A stretch of DNA of 64,000 bases from Chitinophagaceae bacterium. Its GTDB lineage: Bacteria > Bacteroidota > Bacteroidia > Chitinophagales > Chitinophagaceae. The DNA is taken from the NCBI GenBank assembly GCA_016703625.1, contig JADJBP010000012.1, positions 1 through 64,000 of the forward strand. Direction: 5' to 3'. The notes beneath the pieces were generated by a model. That model was not told where the DNA came from, did not search any database, and saw only the letters and a program-made list of their open reading frames with translations. The number at the start of each line of letters is the position of its first letter. Within the stretch, counting starts at the first letter, position 1. This document shows positions 38,302 through 49,776 of the stretch, piece after piece. Made by a program: the position numbers and the translations under genes.

Positions 38302-39189
38302 ATGATCCATTATCACAGTTGCCCGGTTTGTAAGAGCGAATTGATCCGGGAACAGCTAACAGTAAAAGATCATACTGTTTCCAAAGAAAATTTTTCCATC
38401 TGGCAATGTAATGCATGCACCGCCCGGTTTACGCAGGATGTGCCGGCACAGGATGCCATTGGGGTTTACTATGCATCTGAAAATTATATCTCTCACAGCG
38501 ATACAAAAAAAGGTATCATTAACAGCCTGTATCATTTGGTGCGTAAAAGAACATTGGGCGCTAAAAGAAGGCTGGTGATCAATGAAACGGGCATTATGCA
38601 GGGCAGGATACTTGATATTGGCTGCGGTACCGGTGCATTTTTACAAACGATGCAGGAAGCAGCATGGGAAATTACCGGGCTGGAACCCGATGCGGTTGCC
38701 CGGGATAAAGCCGCTGAATTATATCATATTCATCCGCAGGACCCCGGCAAATTATTTGAATTGGCTCCATCATCTTATCATGCCATCAGCATGTGGCATG
38801 TGCTGGAGCATGTACATGACCTGCATGGCTACATAAAACAGATCGCAAACTTACTTGCACCAAACGGCAAACTGTTTATTGCCGTTCCCAATTATACATC
38901 CAAAGATGCAGCCATATATGCATCGAACTGGGCAGCCTATGATGTGCCAAGGCACCTGTATCATTTTTCGCCGCAGAGTGTGGAAAAATTATTATCCATG
39001 CATGGCCTTAAACTCACTGCTGTTAAGCCGATGTGGTACGACAGTTTTTATGTAAGCATGCTGAGTGAACAATATAAGAACGGTACAGGCAATATGTTTA
39101 AAGCAGTGCTGAATGGCTTTCTTTCAAACCTGCACGCATTGGGCAATACCCGAAAATGCAGTTCAGTGATCTATGTGATCAGTAAATGA
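38302..39189 (+). CDS. Class I SAM methyltransferase with zinc ribbon
   Basis: 295 residues. An N-terminal ribbon is formed by C7-x2-C10 and C36-x2-C39. The SAM-binding motif I is ILDIGCGTGAF near 101-111, and ISMWHVLEHVHDLHGYIKQI and GKLFIAVPNY complete a UbiE/methyltransf_23 domain. Similar proteins with this ribbon modify sugars or lipids in envelope pathways. It follows the HU-like gene by 7 bases, so the two are co-transcribed. Confidence 0.9.
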   Translation: MIHYHSCPVCKSELIREQLTVKDHTVSKENFSIWQCNACTARFTQDVPAQDAIGVYYASENYISHSDTKKGIINSLYHLVRKRTLGAKRRLVINETGIMQGRILDIGCGTGAFLQTMQEAAWEITGLEPDAVARDKAAELYHIHPQDPGKLFELAPSSYHAISMWHVLEHVHDLHGYIKQIANLLAPNGKLFIAVPNYTSKDAAIYASNWAAYDVPRHLYHFSPQSVEKLLSMHGLKLTAVKPMWYDSFYVSMLSEQYKNGTGNMFKAVLNGFLSNLHALGNTRKCSSVIYVISK

Positions 39190-39244
39190 TCATCGGTATT
39201 TAAAAGTTGACCATACAGATCAAATTCTGCTGAATGCATGGTTG

Positions 39245-42200
39245 TTATTTTATTTCAGTGCTGTTCTTCATTTTATTGACCAATACTTTTAATTCTTCGA
39301 TCTGTTTTTGCTGTTCTTTAACTGCATTGATCAATGGCATTACAAAATCGGCGTACCGGATCGCATACCTGTCTGTTGCATTTTCAGGTTTTGTTACTGC
39401 ACTAAAACCTGGCTGGTATTCCTGCAGAATTTTTTCAACATCCTGTGCTACTAAGCCTGTGTATGTATTCCCTTCCTGTCCTTTATCTGTTAAGTTATAG
39501 GTAACCGGGTTCAGTTTGAGTATAAAACCTAAACCAAGTGATGAGGGTTGAATATTTTTTTTGAAACGCCCATCACTTAATGTACTCCAGTTTACTTCAC
39601 CGCCTATTTGTAATACACTGGTGTTACCGATCCTTACCCGGTTGCTTGCGGTAACAACAGTGCCGTTGCCAAGGGCCATTGCATTGGTAAAGGATGCTGC
39701 ACTGGCATCGGCATTGTAACCGATGAAAGTATTGTTGCTGCCATTGTTGAAACTATTTCCGGCAGCGTAGCCCAATGCTGTATTAAAATTGCCGGATGTT
39801 GTCAATGATAGGGTGGATCTGCCAATGGCGGTATTAAAAGAACCAGCGGTGTTATTGGTTAAACTTTGATATCCAATAGCGGTGTTGTATTGGCCTATTG
39901 TAGTAGCCTCCATGGATAAGCTGCCTACTGCTGTGTTTTGTGAGCCGGTGGCAAGCGCTAAAGCATTATAACCTAAAGCAACATTATCATCTCCGAGTAT
40001 ATTGGTTAACAGTGATTGGGTACCAAATGCTATGTTCCTGGTTCCGGCAGTATTATCATTACCGGAGAGGTACCCAAAAAAAGAATTAAACGAACCGGTG
40101 GTGTTACCGGCTCCTGTATTAAAACCTACAAATGTGTTTGAATTGCCCGTACTATTACTAAATCCTGCACCTGCACCAATGAAAGAATTATTATTTCCAC
40201 TGCTGTTTGTTAAGCCTGATTGTCTTCCAAAGAAAGTGTTATCATCGCCGTTTGTGTTATTATAGCCAGACCGGTAACCTCCGAAGGTATTTGAACTGCC
40301 GGTTGTATTGTTTGATAATGATTGATAGCCGAGGGCTGTATTATGAAGCCCTGTATTTGCTGATGCGGTAGCTGAGCCCCTCAGGGCTTCAAAACCTACC
40401 GCCACATTGGTATTGGTAAAAGCAGTACTTGTATTGTTGGCATAACGCATGGCATTTGTACCAATAGCAGTAGCAAAACTCCCGGCTACATTTGTAAAAA
40501 GTGATTGAAAACCGTAGGCTATATTGTAGTTTCCTGTTGTATTTTCTAAATTGGCGAAGTAGCCACTGGTTGTATTGCCAAATCCTGTTGTGTTATTAAA
40601 AAGGGAAAAAGTTCCACTGGCAGTATTGCTGCCTCCGGTGGTATTAGAATAAAGTGATTGCATTCCGTTTGCCACATTGTTTTCCCCTGTTGTATTACTT
40701 CTTAAAGAGTTGTACCCGATTGCATTATTGTTGCTTCCGGTGGTATTTGAAAAAAGTGATTGCATCCCGTTTGCCACATTGTATTCCCCTGTTGTATTAC
40801 TTCTGAGGGAGTAGTATCCGTTTGCTGTATTATTGCTTCCGGTTGTATTGTTTAATAATGTTTGATACCCAAGGGCTGTATTGTTAATGCCCGTATTTGT
40901 GGAAGCTGTAGGCGAACCGCGTAGTGCTTCAAAACCTACAGCTACATTGGTATTGGTAAATGGTGTGGCCGAATTGTTGGCATAATACATGGCATTGGTG
41001 CCAATGGCGGTAGCAGTGCTGCCGGCTACATTGGCTCTGGGTGCACTGGTGCCCACACCCAAATTACTGGTACCTGTTACATTATTTTCAACCGCATATG
41101 CTCCAAAAGCTGCATTAAAATTCCCGGTCGTATTCAACCATAAGGCTTTTGTTCCATTGGCTGAATTATAGACCCCTGTTGTGTTTGAATAAAGTCCATT
41201 CATGCCCGTAGCTGTATTTTGCTCACCCGCAGTATTGTTTAATAATGCCTGGTAACCAATAGATGTATTTTGCAGTCCTGTATTGGCAGCAGGTGTCGTT
41301 GAGCCCCTCAACGATTCAAATCCAACAGCTACATTGGTATTGGTAAAAGGAGTAGCCGTGTTATTGGAATAATACATGGCATTGGTGCCTATAGCTGTTG
41401 CATTGTTACCGGCTACATTCGTTCTTAGTGCAGATGAACCCAAACCGGCATTATTGGTGCCGATAACATTACTTTCAAATGCATAAGCGCCAAAAGCTGA
41501 ATTTAAACCACCGGATGTATTTGAGATCATGGAGTTCATTCCACTTGTAGTATTATACCCCCCGTTGTATTGGAGTAAAGTCCGTTCATGCCTGTGGCTG
41601 TATTTTGAAAGCCGGTAGTGTTATTTAATAATGATTGATAACCCAGTGCTGTATTTGCATTTCCTGTATTGGCCGCAGGTGTTGCAGAACCCCTCAGCGC
41701 TTCAAAACCAACAGCTACATTATTATTGGTAAATGGAACTGCCGTATTATTGGCATAGTACATGGCATTGGTTCCTATAGCCGTTGCATTATTACCGGCT
41801 ACATTAGAGGGAAGTGCATTTGTTCCAATTGCTGTATTGGAAGTACCTGTAGTATTTGAACTTAGTGCATAAGTACCCAAACCGGTATTATAATTTCCGG
41901 TGGTATTATTCCATAAAGAATTCATTCCATTGGCTGTATTCCATATTCCGGAAGTGTTGGAATAAAGGCCATTCAATCCAGTGGCACTATTCCAATAGCC
42001 GGTACTGTTGTTTAATAAAGTCTGGTACCCGGTTGCGGTATTACCATTACCGGTATTAGCCGCAGGTGTTGTAGAACCCCTCAACGCTTCAAAACCAACA
42101 GCAACATTGGTATTGGTAAAAGGAGTAGCCGTGTTATTGGTATAATACATGGCATTGGTGCCTATAGCTGTTGCATTGCTACCGGCTACATTCGTTCTAA

Positions 42201-42858
42201 GTGCAGATGAACCTACACCGGCATTACTGTTGCCGGTAATATTATTTTCAAACGCATAAGCGCCGAAAGCTGAATTTAAGTTCCCGGTTGTATTTGATAT
42301 GAGTGAATTCATTCCATTAGTTGTATTATAGTCTCCTGTTGTGTTGGAGTAAAGCCCGTTCATGCCTGTAGCAGTATTTTGCTGGCCGGTAGTGTTCGCA
42401 TTTCCCGACTGGTAACCCCAAAAACTATTGAACAGGATATGATCGATCCGACCTGCTTTCCGGTTATTTACCTTCACATTAAACGGTATACTATCTATTG
42501 TGCCGATAAAACTATTGTTATCCGTAAGGCCGGTATTGCCTTTTGTTTTCCATGCAATAGTATCCTGCTGGCTGGTAGTGGTTAACCATAACCAGGAACT
42601 GCCGTTATAAAAATAAAAACCTGTACTGTCAGGTGCATTTTGAAAGATCAACAATCCTGTAGCCGGCGCCGGAATGGCATTTCTTTGCAGCCTGTTCATA
42701 CGGGGTATGAGCATGCCTTTGTCTGTGCTTTTTATATCCAGTAAAGCACTTGCAGCAGCAGCACTGCCATCTGTGTTAATGGATAAGCTTTGTGCTGTTG
42801 AATTTTTGGGTGAAATAAATACAGCAGTCAGCAGGAAATAAAAAAATACTTTTTTCAT
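39245..42858 (-). CDS. Giant repetitive adhesin: YadA-head-like repeats and S74 tail, one frameshift
   Basis: About 1,204 residues joined. Signal peptide near MKKVFFYFLLTAVFISPKNS at 1-20. About 1,000 residues of head repeats of 14-15 residues follow, such as NNTTGSNNTANGYYSLRSNT and AIGTNAMYYANN...TNVAVGFEALRGS, recalling the hep_Hag/YadA head. The C-terminus is a peptidase S74 / endosialidase chaperone domain (SDGRFKKNIQPSSLGLGF, YTGLVAQDVEKILQEYQPGF) ending in a coiled coil (LINAVKEQQKQIEELKVLVN). S74 domains help trimers fold and then may cut themselves off. The frame breaks in a G-run near 41560. Likely an extracellular trimeric fibre; no sorting domain is seen. Confidence 0.88.
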
Positions 42859-42953
42859 GGTTTATTTTTTAGAAAATTTATTATTTCAAATTTTATGGTA
42901 TGTAAAGCCTGCCGGCAGTTTGTTTTTACGGCAGAACCTGCTTATTGCCTTTT

Positions 42954-43262
42954 TCAGGATAATGAATCCAGTTCTACCAGTAACCGAAGCAGCTTCCCCT
43001 TTTTTAGATCGCTGCCAAAAAATTTAACCGCCTGGGGTACGATGTATATTTTTTCGATGACCTGGTGCCCGCTCTCTGCTTCCTGGATACGGTTGGGCAA
43101 ATACACGAACTGCAGCCACCCGCTGAAATCATCCAGGTTGGAGATCGTTCTTTTCTCAAATTCTTTTACCCAGGCCGGGGTTTCATTTTTCCATAACCCG
43201 GTGCTTCTCATTTCTTTTCTAACATCATTTATCTTTTCGGCAATTAAACTGGGAGATGTCAT
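42954..43262 (-). CDS. YqcC-family protein
   Basis: 102 residues. The central block DDFSGWLQFVYLPNRIQEAE resembles E. coli YqcC (EPLEWLQWVLIPRMHDLL), and the order of helices matches the DUF446 fold. Function unknown; in E. coli it is next to truC. Divergent from the histidine kinase gene. Confidence 0.75.
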   Translation of the reverse strand: MTSPSLIAEKINDVRKEMRSTGLWKNETPAWVKEFEKRTISNLDDFSGWLQFVYLPNRIQEAESGHQVIEKIYIVPQAVKFFGSDLKKGKLLRLLVELDSLS

Positions 43263-43437
43263 AAGTTGCTTTTCTCCTGTAAATCTATTTTTTGCTTTCT
43301 GTTCAGCAAATGGCTAAAAAGGCAACGGGTACTGCCATTTATTATATGGCTGAAACGGCGCAAAAAATTAGTTAACGGTTGCGTGAATGAGCGAATGGCA
43401 AAACAATCGGAAAAAGGATGTATATTTTTACCCGGAA

Positions 43438-46430
43438 ATGATGCGCTGTATGCACATATTGTTTTTAATGTTGACTGTAACATTGTCTGTAAACAGTGTT
43501 GCACAACCAGGCCGTTACCGTTTGGAGACATTTGGTACCCGTAATGGCATGTTGTCATCCAAAGTGTATGCCCTTGCACAAAGCAGCGACAGAAAGTTAT
43601 GGACAGGAACCGAGTTGGGCGTAACTGTGTATGACGGTTACAGCTTTACCAATTACCAGTACACAGTTGCCAATGAATCGATAGGCCGTATCCTGTGCAT
43701 TACACAGGATAGCCTTAACGGAATGTGGATCGGTGGCGATAAAGGGCTTTTTTTTGTACAGGGGCATTCAGTAAAAAAAGTGGAGCTGCAGAGCAGAACC
43801 TCATTGGCAGTAGAAGCATTGCTGACCGATGCAGCAGGCAATGTGTGGGCCGGTGATCTGAATGCACTGTATAAAATAAACCGGCAGCACATGGAGCAGG
43901 TTCATAAAAACTTCCCGGCAGTTATTGATCTTTCTCCTTTTGCCGCTTTTACTAAAAGAGTATTCAGTATTGCAGCAGACAATAAACACAATATATATAT
44001 AGGCTCTTATGACGGCATTTTTAAAATAGCAGCTAATGCCAACAGTTATGAAACATCCTGGTCAAATCCCGACCCTGTTCAGCCTGTCCGTTCAGTAGCG
44101 GCTTATTCGCCTGACAGTATTTTCTGGAATTGCCTTGATAGTCACCCAACCCAGATGATCAATGGGAAAATCACTGCAGGTTTAACGGAAGCCTATATCG
44201 GCAGGACCGTATTTATCAGCCGAAACAACGCATATGCATTAACAACAAGCGGTGTAGGGTTAATTATTAACGGAATTGTAAAGCCGGTTGTTTTGTTTGG
44301 AAATACTACCAATAATGCAGTTACGGCCCTTGTAGACGCCGAAGAAAATATATGGGTGGGTAGCTGGGAAGGATTATTGAAATTCAGGAAAACTGCTTTT
44401 GATCAGTATACAATAAAGCATGATATACATAACGAGGCTTTTTCATTCCTGGAAAAAAAGAACGGCGAACTGTTATTTGGCGGTAACCGCGGGCTCGTGT
44501 TCACCCGCAAGCTGGATGAAATAGTTGCAGATAAAACAATACCTGCTTTATTCCCGCTGGCAGAAGTAATGTGCATGTATGAAGACGGGGAAGGCGGAAT
44601 ATGGGCCGGCAGCGGATACCAGGGGATCAGCAGGTTTAAAAATAACACACTTACCAATTGGAAAAATACCGGTTTTTTAAAAGACAATAATTGCGAGGCC
44701 CTTTGCCTGGTACCCGGCGGTAAATTATTTGCCTGTACAGAGAACGGCGTTACCGTGCTTGATCCTGTGGCCGGTGATCCGTTAACAGCACACTATCCAT
44801 TCAAAAAAAAATATGCAAGGCCTCCAGAGTTATTCGGATGTTTTCAAACCGGTAATTCAGGGTATTGGTTTTATGGAAGCCGGGGTTTGTATAAACTGGT
44901 CAATGGTGAACTGGTTGAAGATTCCATACAAAATATGCCGGTTAGCAGTTTATATATCAATAAGATCACCCCTGATAAAAAGGGAATACCTGGGTGGCTA
45001 CACTGGGAAAAGGGTTGTTGCAATGCCGGTTTGAAAATGAACGCCTGGTGATGTATAAGCAATATGACAGCCGTAACGGGTTGTCTTCGGATATCGCTTT
45101 GTCTGTACTGGTTGATAAAAATGATCATGTCTGGTCAGGTGATTATATGAGTTTCTCCGTGCTGCTTAACCCTGGTAACCGGGAACAGCTTATCAGCTTC
45201 AATGAAAAGGACGGTTTGATCTCTTCTTATTATCAAACATTGAAACTGGAACAGCAACGGAACGGAACGATATGGGGCCTCACATCAATGGGTATCGTTT
45301 CCTTTCATCCCGACAGTATTGCACTCAATACGCTACCACCGGTACTGCTCATCAGCCGGGTTGTAACGGGAGGTTCGGGTGAAAGTATTACCGGCGAATC
45401 AGCGGCAACGTTATCATACAAAAATAATTCCCTGCAGTTTTACTATACTGCAGTCTGCCTTACAGACCCTTCCAAGATCAGGTATGCATACCGGTTAAAG
45501 GAACTGGACAGCAACTGGACTTACACCAATAACCGGAATGTTGATTTTAATTTTTTACAGCCCGGTAATTATACATTTGAAATAAAGGCCTGCAACAACA
45601 ACAATGTATGGACAAGTGAACCGCTGCAATATCATTTTACCATCAGGCAGCCCTTTTGGCAAGCCTGGTGGTTTATGCTGATTGTACTATTACTGGCAGG
45701 GACAGTTTTTTATGCCATATTCCGGGCCAGTATGCGGTCTTATAAGTCAAAAGCAACCATCAAACAGCAGTTGGCCGAGCTGGAAGCCAAAGCGATCCGT
45801 GCCCAGATGAATCCTCATTTTATTTTCAACAGCCTCAACGCCATACAGGAAACCATCATTACCGAAAAAGTGGATGCAGCCTATGATTATCTTTCCCGGT
45901 TCTCCAAACTTTTACGGATGGTTTTGGATCATTCTGAAAAAAACTTCATATCACTGAACAGCGAACTGGAAACGATCCGGTTGTATCTTTCTTTGGAAGC
46001 GCTTCGGTTTAGCCAGTCTTTTACTTATTCGGTAGCATTAAATGAAGACCTTGATAAAGATGATATATTCGTTCCCTCCTTATTGCTGCAGCCTTTTGTT
46101 GAAAATGCCATCTGGCACGGGTTAAGTAATAAAGACGGAGAAAAGAAACTGCTGCTGCAGTTTGAAGAAAAGGAAGGAAACCTGGTTTGTATCATCCTTG
46201 ATAACGGGGTCGGAAGGGAAAAAGCTGCTGAAATAAAAATGAATAAACTGGGTGCTGGCCGTTTTGAATCAAAAGGAACCAAACTGGCTTTACAAAGAAT
46301 TGAGATACTGAACCGCGAAAGGCCCGGCTCGGCAAAAATTGAAACGGTTGACCTTTATGATGATGCCGGAAATGCTGCAGGTACAAAAGTGATCGTGACA
46401 TTGGCAACCAATTTAAAAACCAATAATTGA
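43438..46430 (+). CDS. Hybrid beta-propeller sensor histidine kinase (LytS type), one frameshift
   Basis: About 997 residues joined. A signal peptide (HILFLMLTVTLSVNSVAQ) is followed by two-component propeller repeats (for example DRKLWTGTELGVTVYDGYSF and AAGNVWAGDLNALYK), then a Y_Y_Y domain (IRYAYRLKELDSNWTYTNNR), a membrane helix near 742-765 and a LytS-type kinase. The phospho-acceptor His lies near 793 in MNPHFIFNSLNA; N-box FVENAIWHG and G-box DNGVGR follow. The frame changes in a run of A near 44979; one extra A gives GNTWVATLGKGLLQCRF. It senses an exterior ligand, typically a glycan or peptide, and signals to the LytTR regulator 8 bases downstream. Confidence 0.92.
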
Positions 46431-46437
46431 AAAGCAG

Positions 46438-47190
46438 ATGATCAGAATACTGATTATTGATGATGAACTTTCGGCAGTGCGTATTTTAAAACTGCTGATC
46501 GAAAAACATATTTCTGTGGAGAAGCAGATAGAAATTTCAAACAATCCTGCAGAAGCACTGGAACTGATGAACACATTTCAGCCTACACTGGTAATGCTGG
46601 ATATTGAAATGCCGGGTATGAATGGTTTTGACTTTATGAACAGGGCCAGTGAATGGGATTTTGATGTGATCTTTACCACCGCATTCGATCAATATGCCAT
46701 CAAGGCAATCCGGTTCAGCGCCCTCGATTATTTATTAAAGCCAATAGACATTGTTGAACTTAAGAATGCCGTAAACCGGCATATCGTAAAAAAACAATCA
46801 CTAACCGGCAGTTCGCAGCAGCCGCTGGTTGACAATCTCATCTACAACCTGCAGCAAAAGAACCTGCAGCAGTTTAAACTGGCTTTGTCAACCAGTGAAG
46901 GGATCTTCCTGTATGAACCCGGTGATATTGTGTTGCTGGAAGCCAGCAGCAATTACACCAAATTCTTTTTCAGCAACCAGCGCTCCCTGGTCGTTTCAAA
47001 AACACTGAAGGAATATGAAGATATACTGATGGAACACCGGTTTTTAAGGGTGCATAAATCCTACCTGGTAAACAAGGACCATGTGATCAAAGTTGACCGG
47101 GAAGGCGTACTGGAATTGAGTAACGGGATGCATATTCCTGTATCCAGGAGAAGAAAAGCAGAGATACTGCAATGGTTCAATCAAACATAA
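46438..47190 (+). CDS. LytTR-family response regulator
   Basis: 250 residues. Receiver domain at 1-115 with acidic D8-D9, phospho-acceptor D55 (VMLDIEMPG) and conserved Lys in DYLLKPID near 104. The LytTR DNA-binding domain is at about 145-245 (PGDIVLLEASSNYTKFFF, FLRVHKSYLVNKDHV, NGMHIPVSRRRK). Cognate partner of the kinase directly upstream (8-base gap). It would bind direct repeats in promoters of its targets; I did not find such sites here. Confidence 0.95.
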   Translation: MIRILIIDDELSAVRILKLLIEKHISVEKQIEISNNPAEALELMNTFQPTLVMLDIEMPGMNGFDFMNRASEWDFDVIFTTAFDQYAIKAIRFSALDYLLKPIDIVELKNAVNRHIVKKQSLTGSSQQPLVDNLIYNLQQKNLQQFKLALSTSEGIFLYEPGDIVLLEASSNYTKFFFSNQRSLVVSKTLKEYEDILMEHRFLRVHKSYLVNKDHVIKVDREGVLELSNGMHIPVSRRRKAEILQWFNQT

Positions 47191-47287
47191 AAACTCCAAC
47201 ATTCATCCGGTAACCACATTTGTTGGGTTTCAGATTAATTTACCTGAACTCATTTTTATAAAAAAAATGTTTAAAATTTCAGGGTCC

Positions 47288-47324
47288 ATTGCCCTCTCCT
47301 CAAGGAGCGGGTTGGGTGAGGTCA
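47288..47324. repeat. Dispersed repeat (CCTCACCCAACCC family)
   Basis: CCCTCTCCTCAAGGAGCGGG then TTGGGTGAGGTCA. The complement, TGACCTCACCCAACCC, is a widely scattered word in Bacteroidota genomes. Its TGA forms the stop codon of the next gene. A decayed relative may lie at 62660-62692 (TGACCTCGCCCCCAAATCC). Confidence 0.6.
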
Positions 47325-48128
47325 ATTCAGCTTCAGTTCAAACATCTTTGGCCAGCGCTTTCCGGTAACCCATATTTTTTGCTGGCCGAATCATAGGCGA
47401 TGCCGTTAAAATAATCTGTGCGGCTGTTTTTCTTATCCGGGAAAAATTTCTCTTGTATCCCGGTAAAGTCCATTTTGCCAACCACAAAGCCGCTTTCAGG
47501 ATCGATCTTTACGATGATCTCTTTCTGGTAAACATTGGCAAAAACGAATCCATCTATAAATTCAAGTTCATTTAAATTATAAACGGGGCTGCCGTTTTCC
47601 GTTACACTGATCGTTCGCATCAGCCTGAAATCATCCGGGTTTACAAAATAAAGTTTGGGAGTACCGTCGCTGATGATGAGGTGGGTGCCGTTGTTGGTGA
47701 GTCCCCAGCCATCATATGGCCATTTGAAAGTGTTGATGGTTTTGGTAATGTCTTTAATATCGTACACATACACAATGTTACTTTCCCAGGTTAGCTGGTA
47801 AAGTTTGTCTTTAAAAATGGTGATGCCTTCTCCAAAAACAGCATTGGTTCCCATCATGTGTTTCTTTTCAACCCTGCCTGTTTTATGATCGGTGATCCGC
47901 AATGAAGACGCTTCAAAATCACCCGTGCCTTCATACATTTTGCCATTAAAAAAATTCAAGCCCCTGTGTATAGGCACTGGTATCGTGCGGGTATTCTGCT
48001 ACAACGGTGTAGGGTATTGCCGGAATAGGTTTTGGCTTTATACTGTTATCAATATATTTTTCCTCTGTATCATTTCCATTGCAGGCAGCCAATATGACCA
48101 GTGACAGTAAAGCAACATATTTAATCAT
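47322..48128 (-). CDS. Glutaminyl-peptide cyclotransferase, lipoprotein, two frameshifts
   Basis: About 268 residues. Lipoprotein signal MIKYVALLSLVILAAC (Cys16). The glutaminyl cyclase five-bladed propeller follows: AYTQGLEFFNGKMYEGTG, YQLTWESNIVYVYD, WPYDGWGLTNNG and LNELEFIDGFVFANVY. It makes N-terminal pyroglutamate on exported proteins; signal cleavage in Bacteroidota often leaves Gln first, as in several proteins here. Frame changes: one T too many near 47950 and one A missing near 47378, after which IWVTGKRWPKMFELKLN completes the family C-terminus and the stop falls at 47322-47324, inside the dispersed repeat. Confidence 0.88.
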
Positions 48129-48288
48129 GGTAAATTTTTCAAAATATACGTAAAAATAACAAACTGTTTTGGTGCAACAGCCATTACATGATAAAAGAAT
48201 GCAAATATTTAGTTAACTGATCATCATGCGGGATACCACATTGCTCTTTATAAGTAAAAGTAACTTTTAAAAGCAGGAACTAGAACCT

Positions 48289-48560
48289 TTCGCCCCTACG
48301 GGATTTATGTAGCTGTGTGATTTTATTTTTTACCAACCCCAAATGCCTACGGCATTGTATGATAAGAATACAAGATAGTCTCTTGGTTCTTAAACAGCAG
48401 ATAAGTCAGTCTTAACATCTATCATCCATATGGAACATTTAGTAGTTTGGTGATTATTTTACGATTCTCATAATCTTTAGGCATTGTGATAGTCCCGTTA
48501 GGGACGAAAGATTGGTAAAAATAAATAATCACCATTTCATATAGTCCCGTAGGGACGATA
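48289..48560. repeat. Cluster of small palindromes (GTCCC-GGGAC and relatives)
   Basis: Four elements in a 480-base gap with no gene: CGCCCCTACGGGATTTATG near 48292, AATGCC-TAC-GGCATT at 48342-48356, GTCCCGTTAGGGAC at 48492-48505 and GTCCCGTAGGGAC at 48544-48556, the last two with GATAG or TAG flanks. They resemble extragenic palindromes that accompany REP-type transposases, but none lies here. Confidence 0.7.
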
Positions 48561-48607
48561 GATATTCTTACCTGAAAATTGAATTGTATAACCAGGCAAG
48601 GACAGTT

Positions 48608-49723
48608 TTAGCTTTCTGTTACCCGGTAATGAATATTCCTCTCTTTTAAGTAATTCATTATATAATTAAAGCAGGCTTCATCTTTACCAACCAATTCAGG
48701 TGGAAAAACACCTTTTGCTGTAAACAATTTTTCGATCAGCATATTCAATGCTGCGGTACAGGTATAACCCGTGGTTCGGCTCATGGATGATGTTTGTGTA
48801 ACTATATCATATTCATCATACAGATCATAGCAGATCGTTTTTGATGGATCACTTATTTTAATTTGCATTAGCGTAAATTCCTCTTCTGTTTCCCCCAGTT
48901 TCCACTGGTCGAATAAAAGGGTGGATGTGTATTCCAAAGGAGTGATCTGCTGTCCTTTAAAAGAAACCGGGATTTTGCTTAAAAACCCGGCTTTGATCAA
49001 ACCCTGCATCAGGTCAATATGCCCCGGGTACCGCAATGTTTTTTCTTTCATGTTGGGGATATGCCCCATGGTAAATAATATAGAACGCAAACCATCTGTG
49101 TTAAAGGATTCCAGTGTTCCCACATTTTCGAAATCAATCAGTTCCGCATCGCTGAGCGCAGGTTTGGTAACAATATGGCTGTTCTCCACATACCTTGCAG
49201 GTCTGGTATATTCTTCCAGCACGTCCATAGGAGAGAAGGGGGCTTTGTATTCAAAGGGATAAACCCTTTTCTTAGGCAGTCCGCCAACCAGGCATTCAAA
49301 ACTGGTGATGGCCATGTGTTCATTATGGTAACCTAAAATTAAATTACTCATCCCCGGCGCAACGCCGCAATCTACAATAGCAGTTACATTTTTTTCTTTT
49401 GCCAGTGCATCCAGTTCGAGGGCATTCTCGGGGAAGAAAGAAATATCAACTACGTTTTTACCGGCCCGGATGATGGCTTCCAGCGTACGGTATCCCATAA
49501 AACCGGGTACGGCAGAGATCACAAAATCAAAATCCGCAAGCATGGCTCCATATTGGGTATGGTCACCCAGGTCGGCGTTTACGGTTTTTACAGCATCGTT
49601 TTTACGGTTAAGTAACTGCAGCGCATGGTTGCTGACATCAAAGGAAGTTACCCGGTATTTTGCGGCCAGGTCAATGGCCATGGCCCGGCCTACCATGCCG
49701 GCACCTAATATTGCTATTTGCAT
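48608..49723 (-). CDS. Saccharopine dehydrogenase-family oxidoreductase
   Basis: 371 residues from ATG at 49723 (MQIAILGAGMVGRAMAIDLA, an NAD(P)-binding Rossmann start). The reading frame open farther upstream runs through a repeat and is not part of the gene. DFVISAVPGFMGYRTLEAII, VDCGVAPGMSNLILGYHN and SSMSRTTGYTCTAALNMLIE agree with saccharopine/lysine-2-oxoglutarate reductase-like proteins. It may work in lysine or carboxynorspermidine metabolism; the substrate is not certain. Confidence 0.9.
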   Translation of the reverse strand: MQIAILGAGMVGRAMAIDLAAKYRVTSFDVSNHALQLLNRKNDAVKTVNADLGDHTQYGAMLADFDFVISAVPGFMGYRTLEAIIRAGKNVVDISFFPENALELDALAKEKNVTAIVDCGVAPGMSNLILGYHNEHMAITSFECLVGGLPKKRVYPFEYKAPFSPMDVLEEYTRPARYVENSHIVTKPALSDAELIDFENVGTLESFNTDGLRSILFTMGHIPNMKEKTLRYPGHIDLMQGLIKAGFLSKIPVSFKGQQITPLEYTSTLLFDQWKLGETEEEFTLMQIKISDPSKTICYDLYDEYDIVTQTSSMSRTTGYTCTAALNMLIEKLFTAKGVFPPELVGKDEACFNYIMNYLKERNIHYRVTES

Positions 49724-49776
49724 AAAATAATTTTTTAAAACTCCATAAAACAAAAAGGAGTAGTGTAAGTAAACAT

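Noticed and set aside
39245..42858. A prophage, because of the S74 tail-fibre domain
   Set aside because: No capsid, terminase, integrase or lysis genes anywhere in the window.
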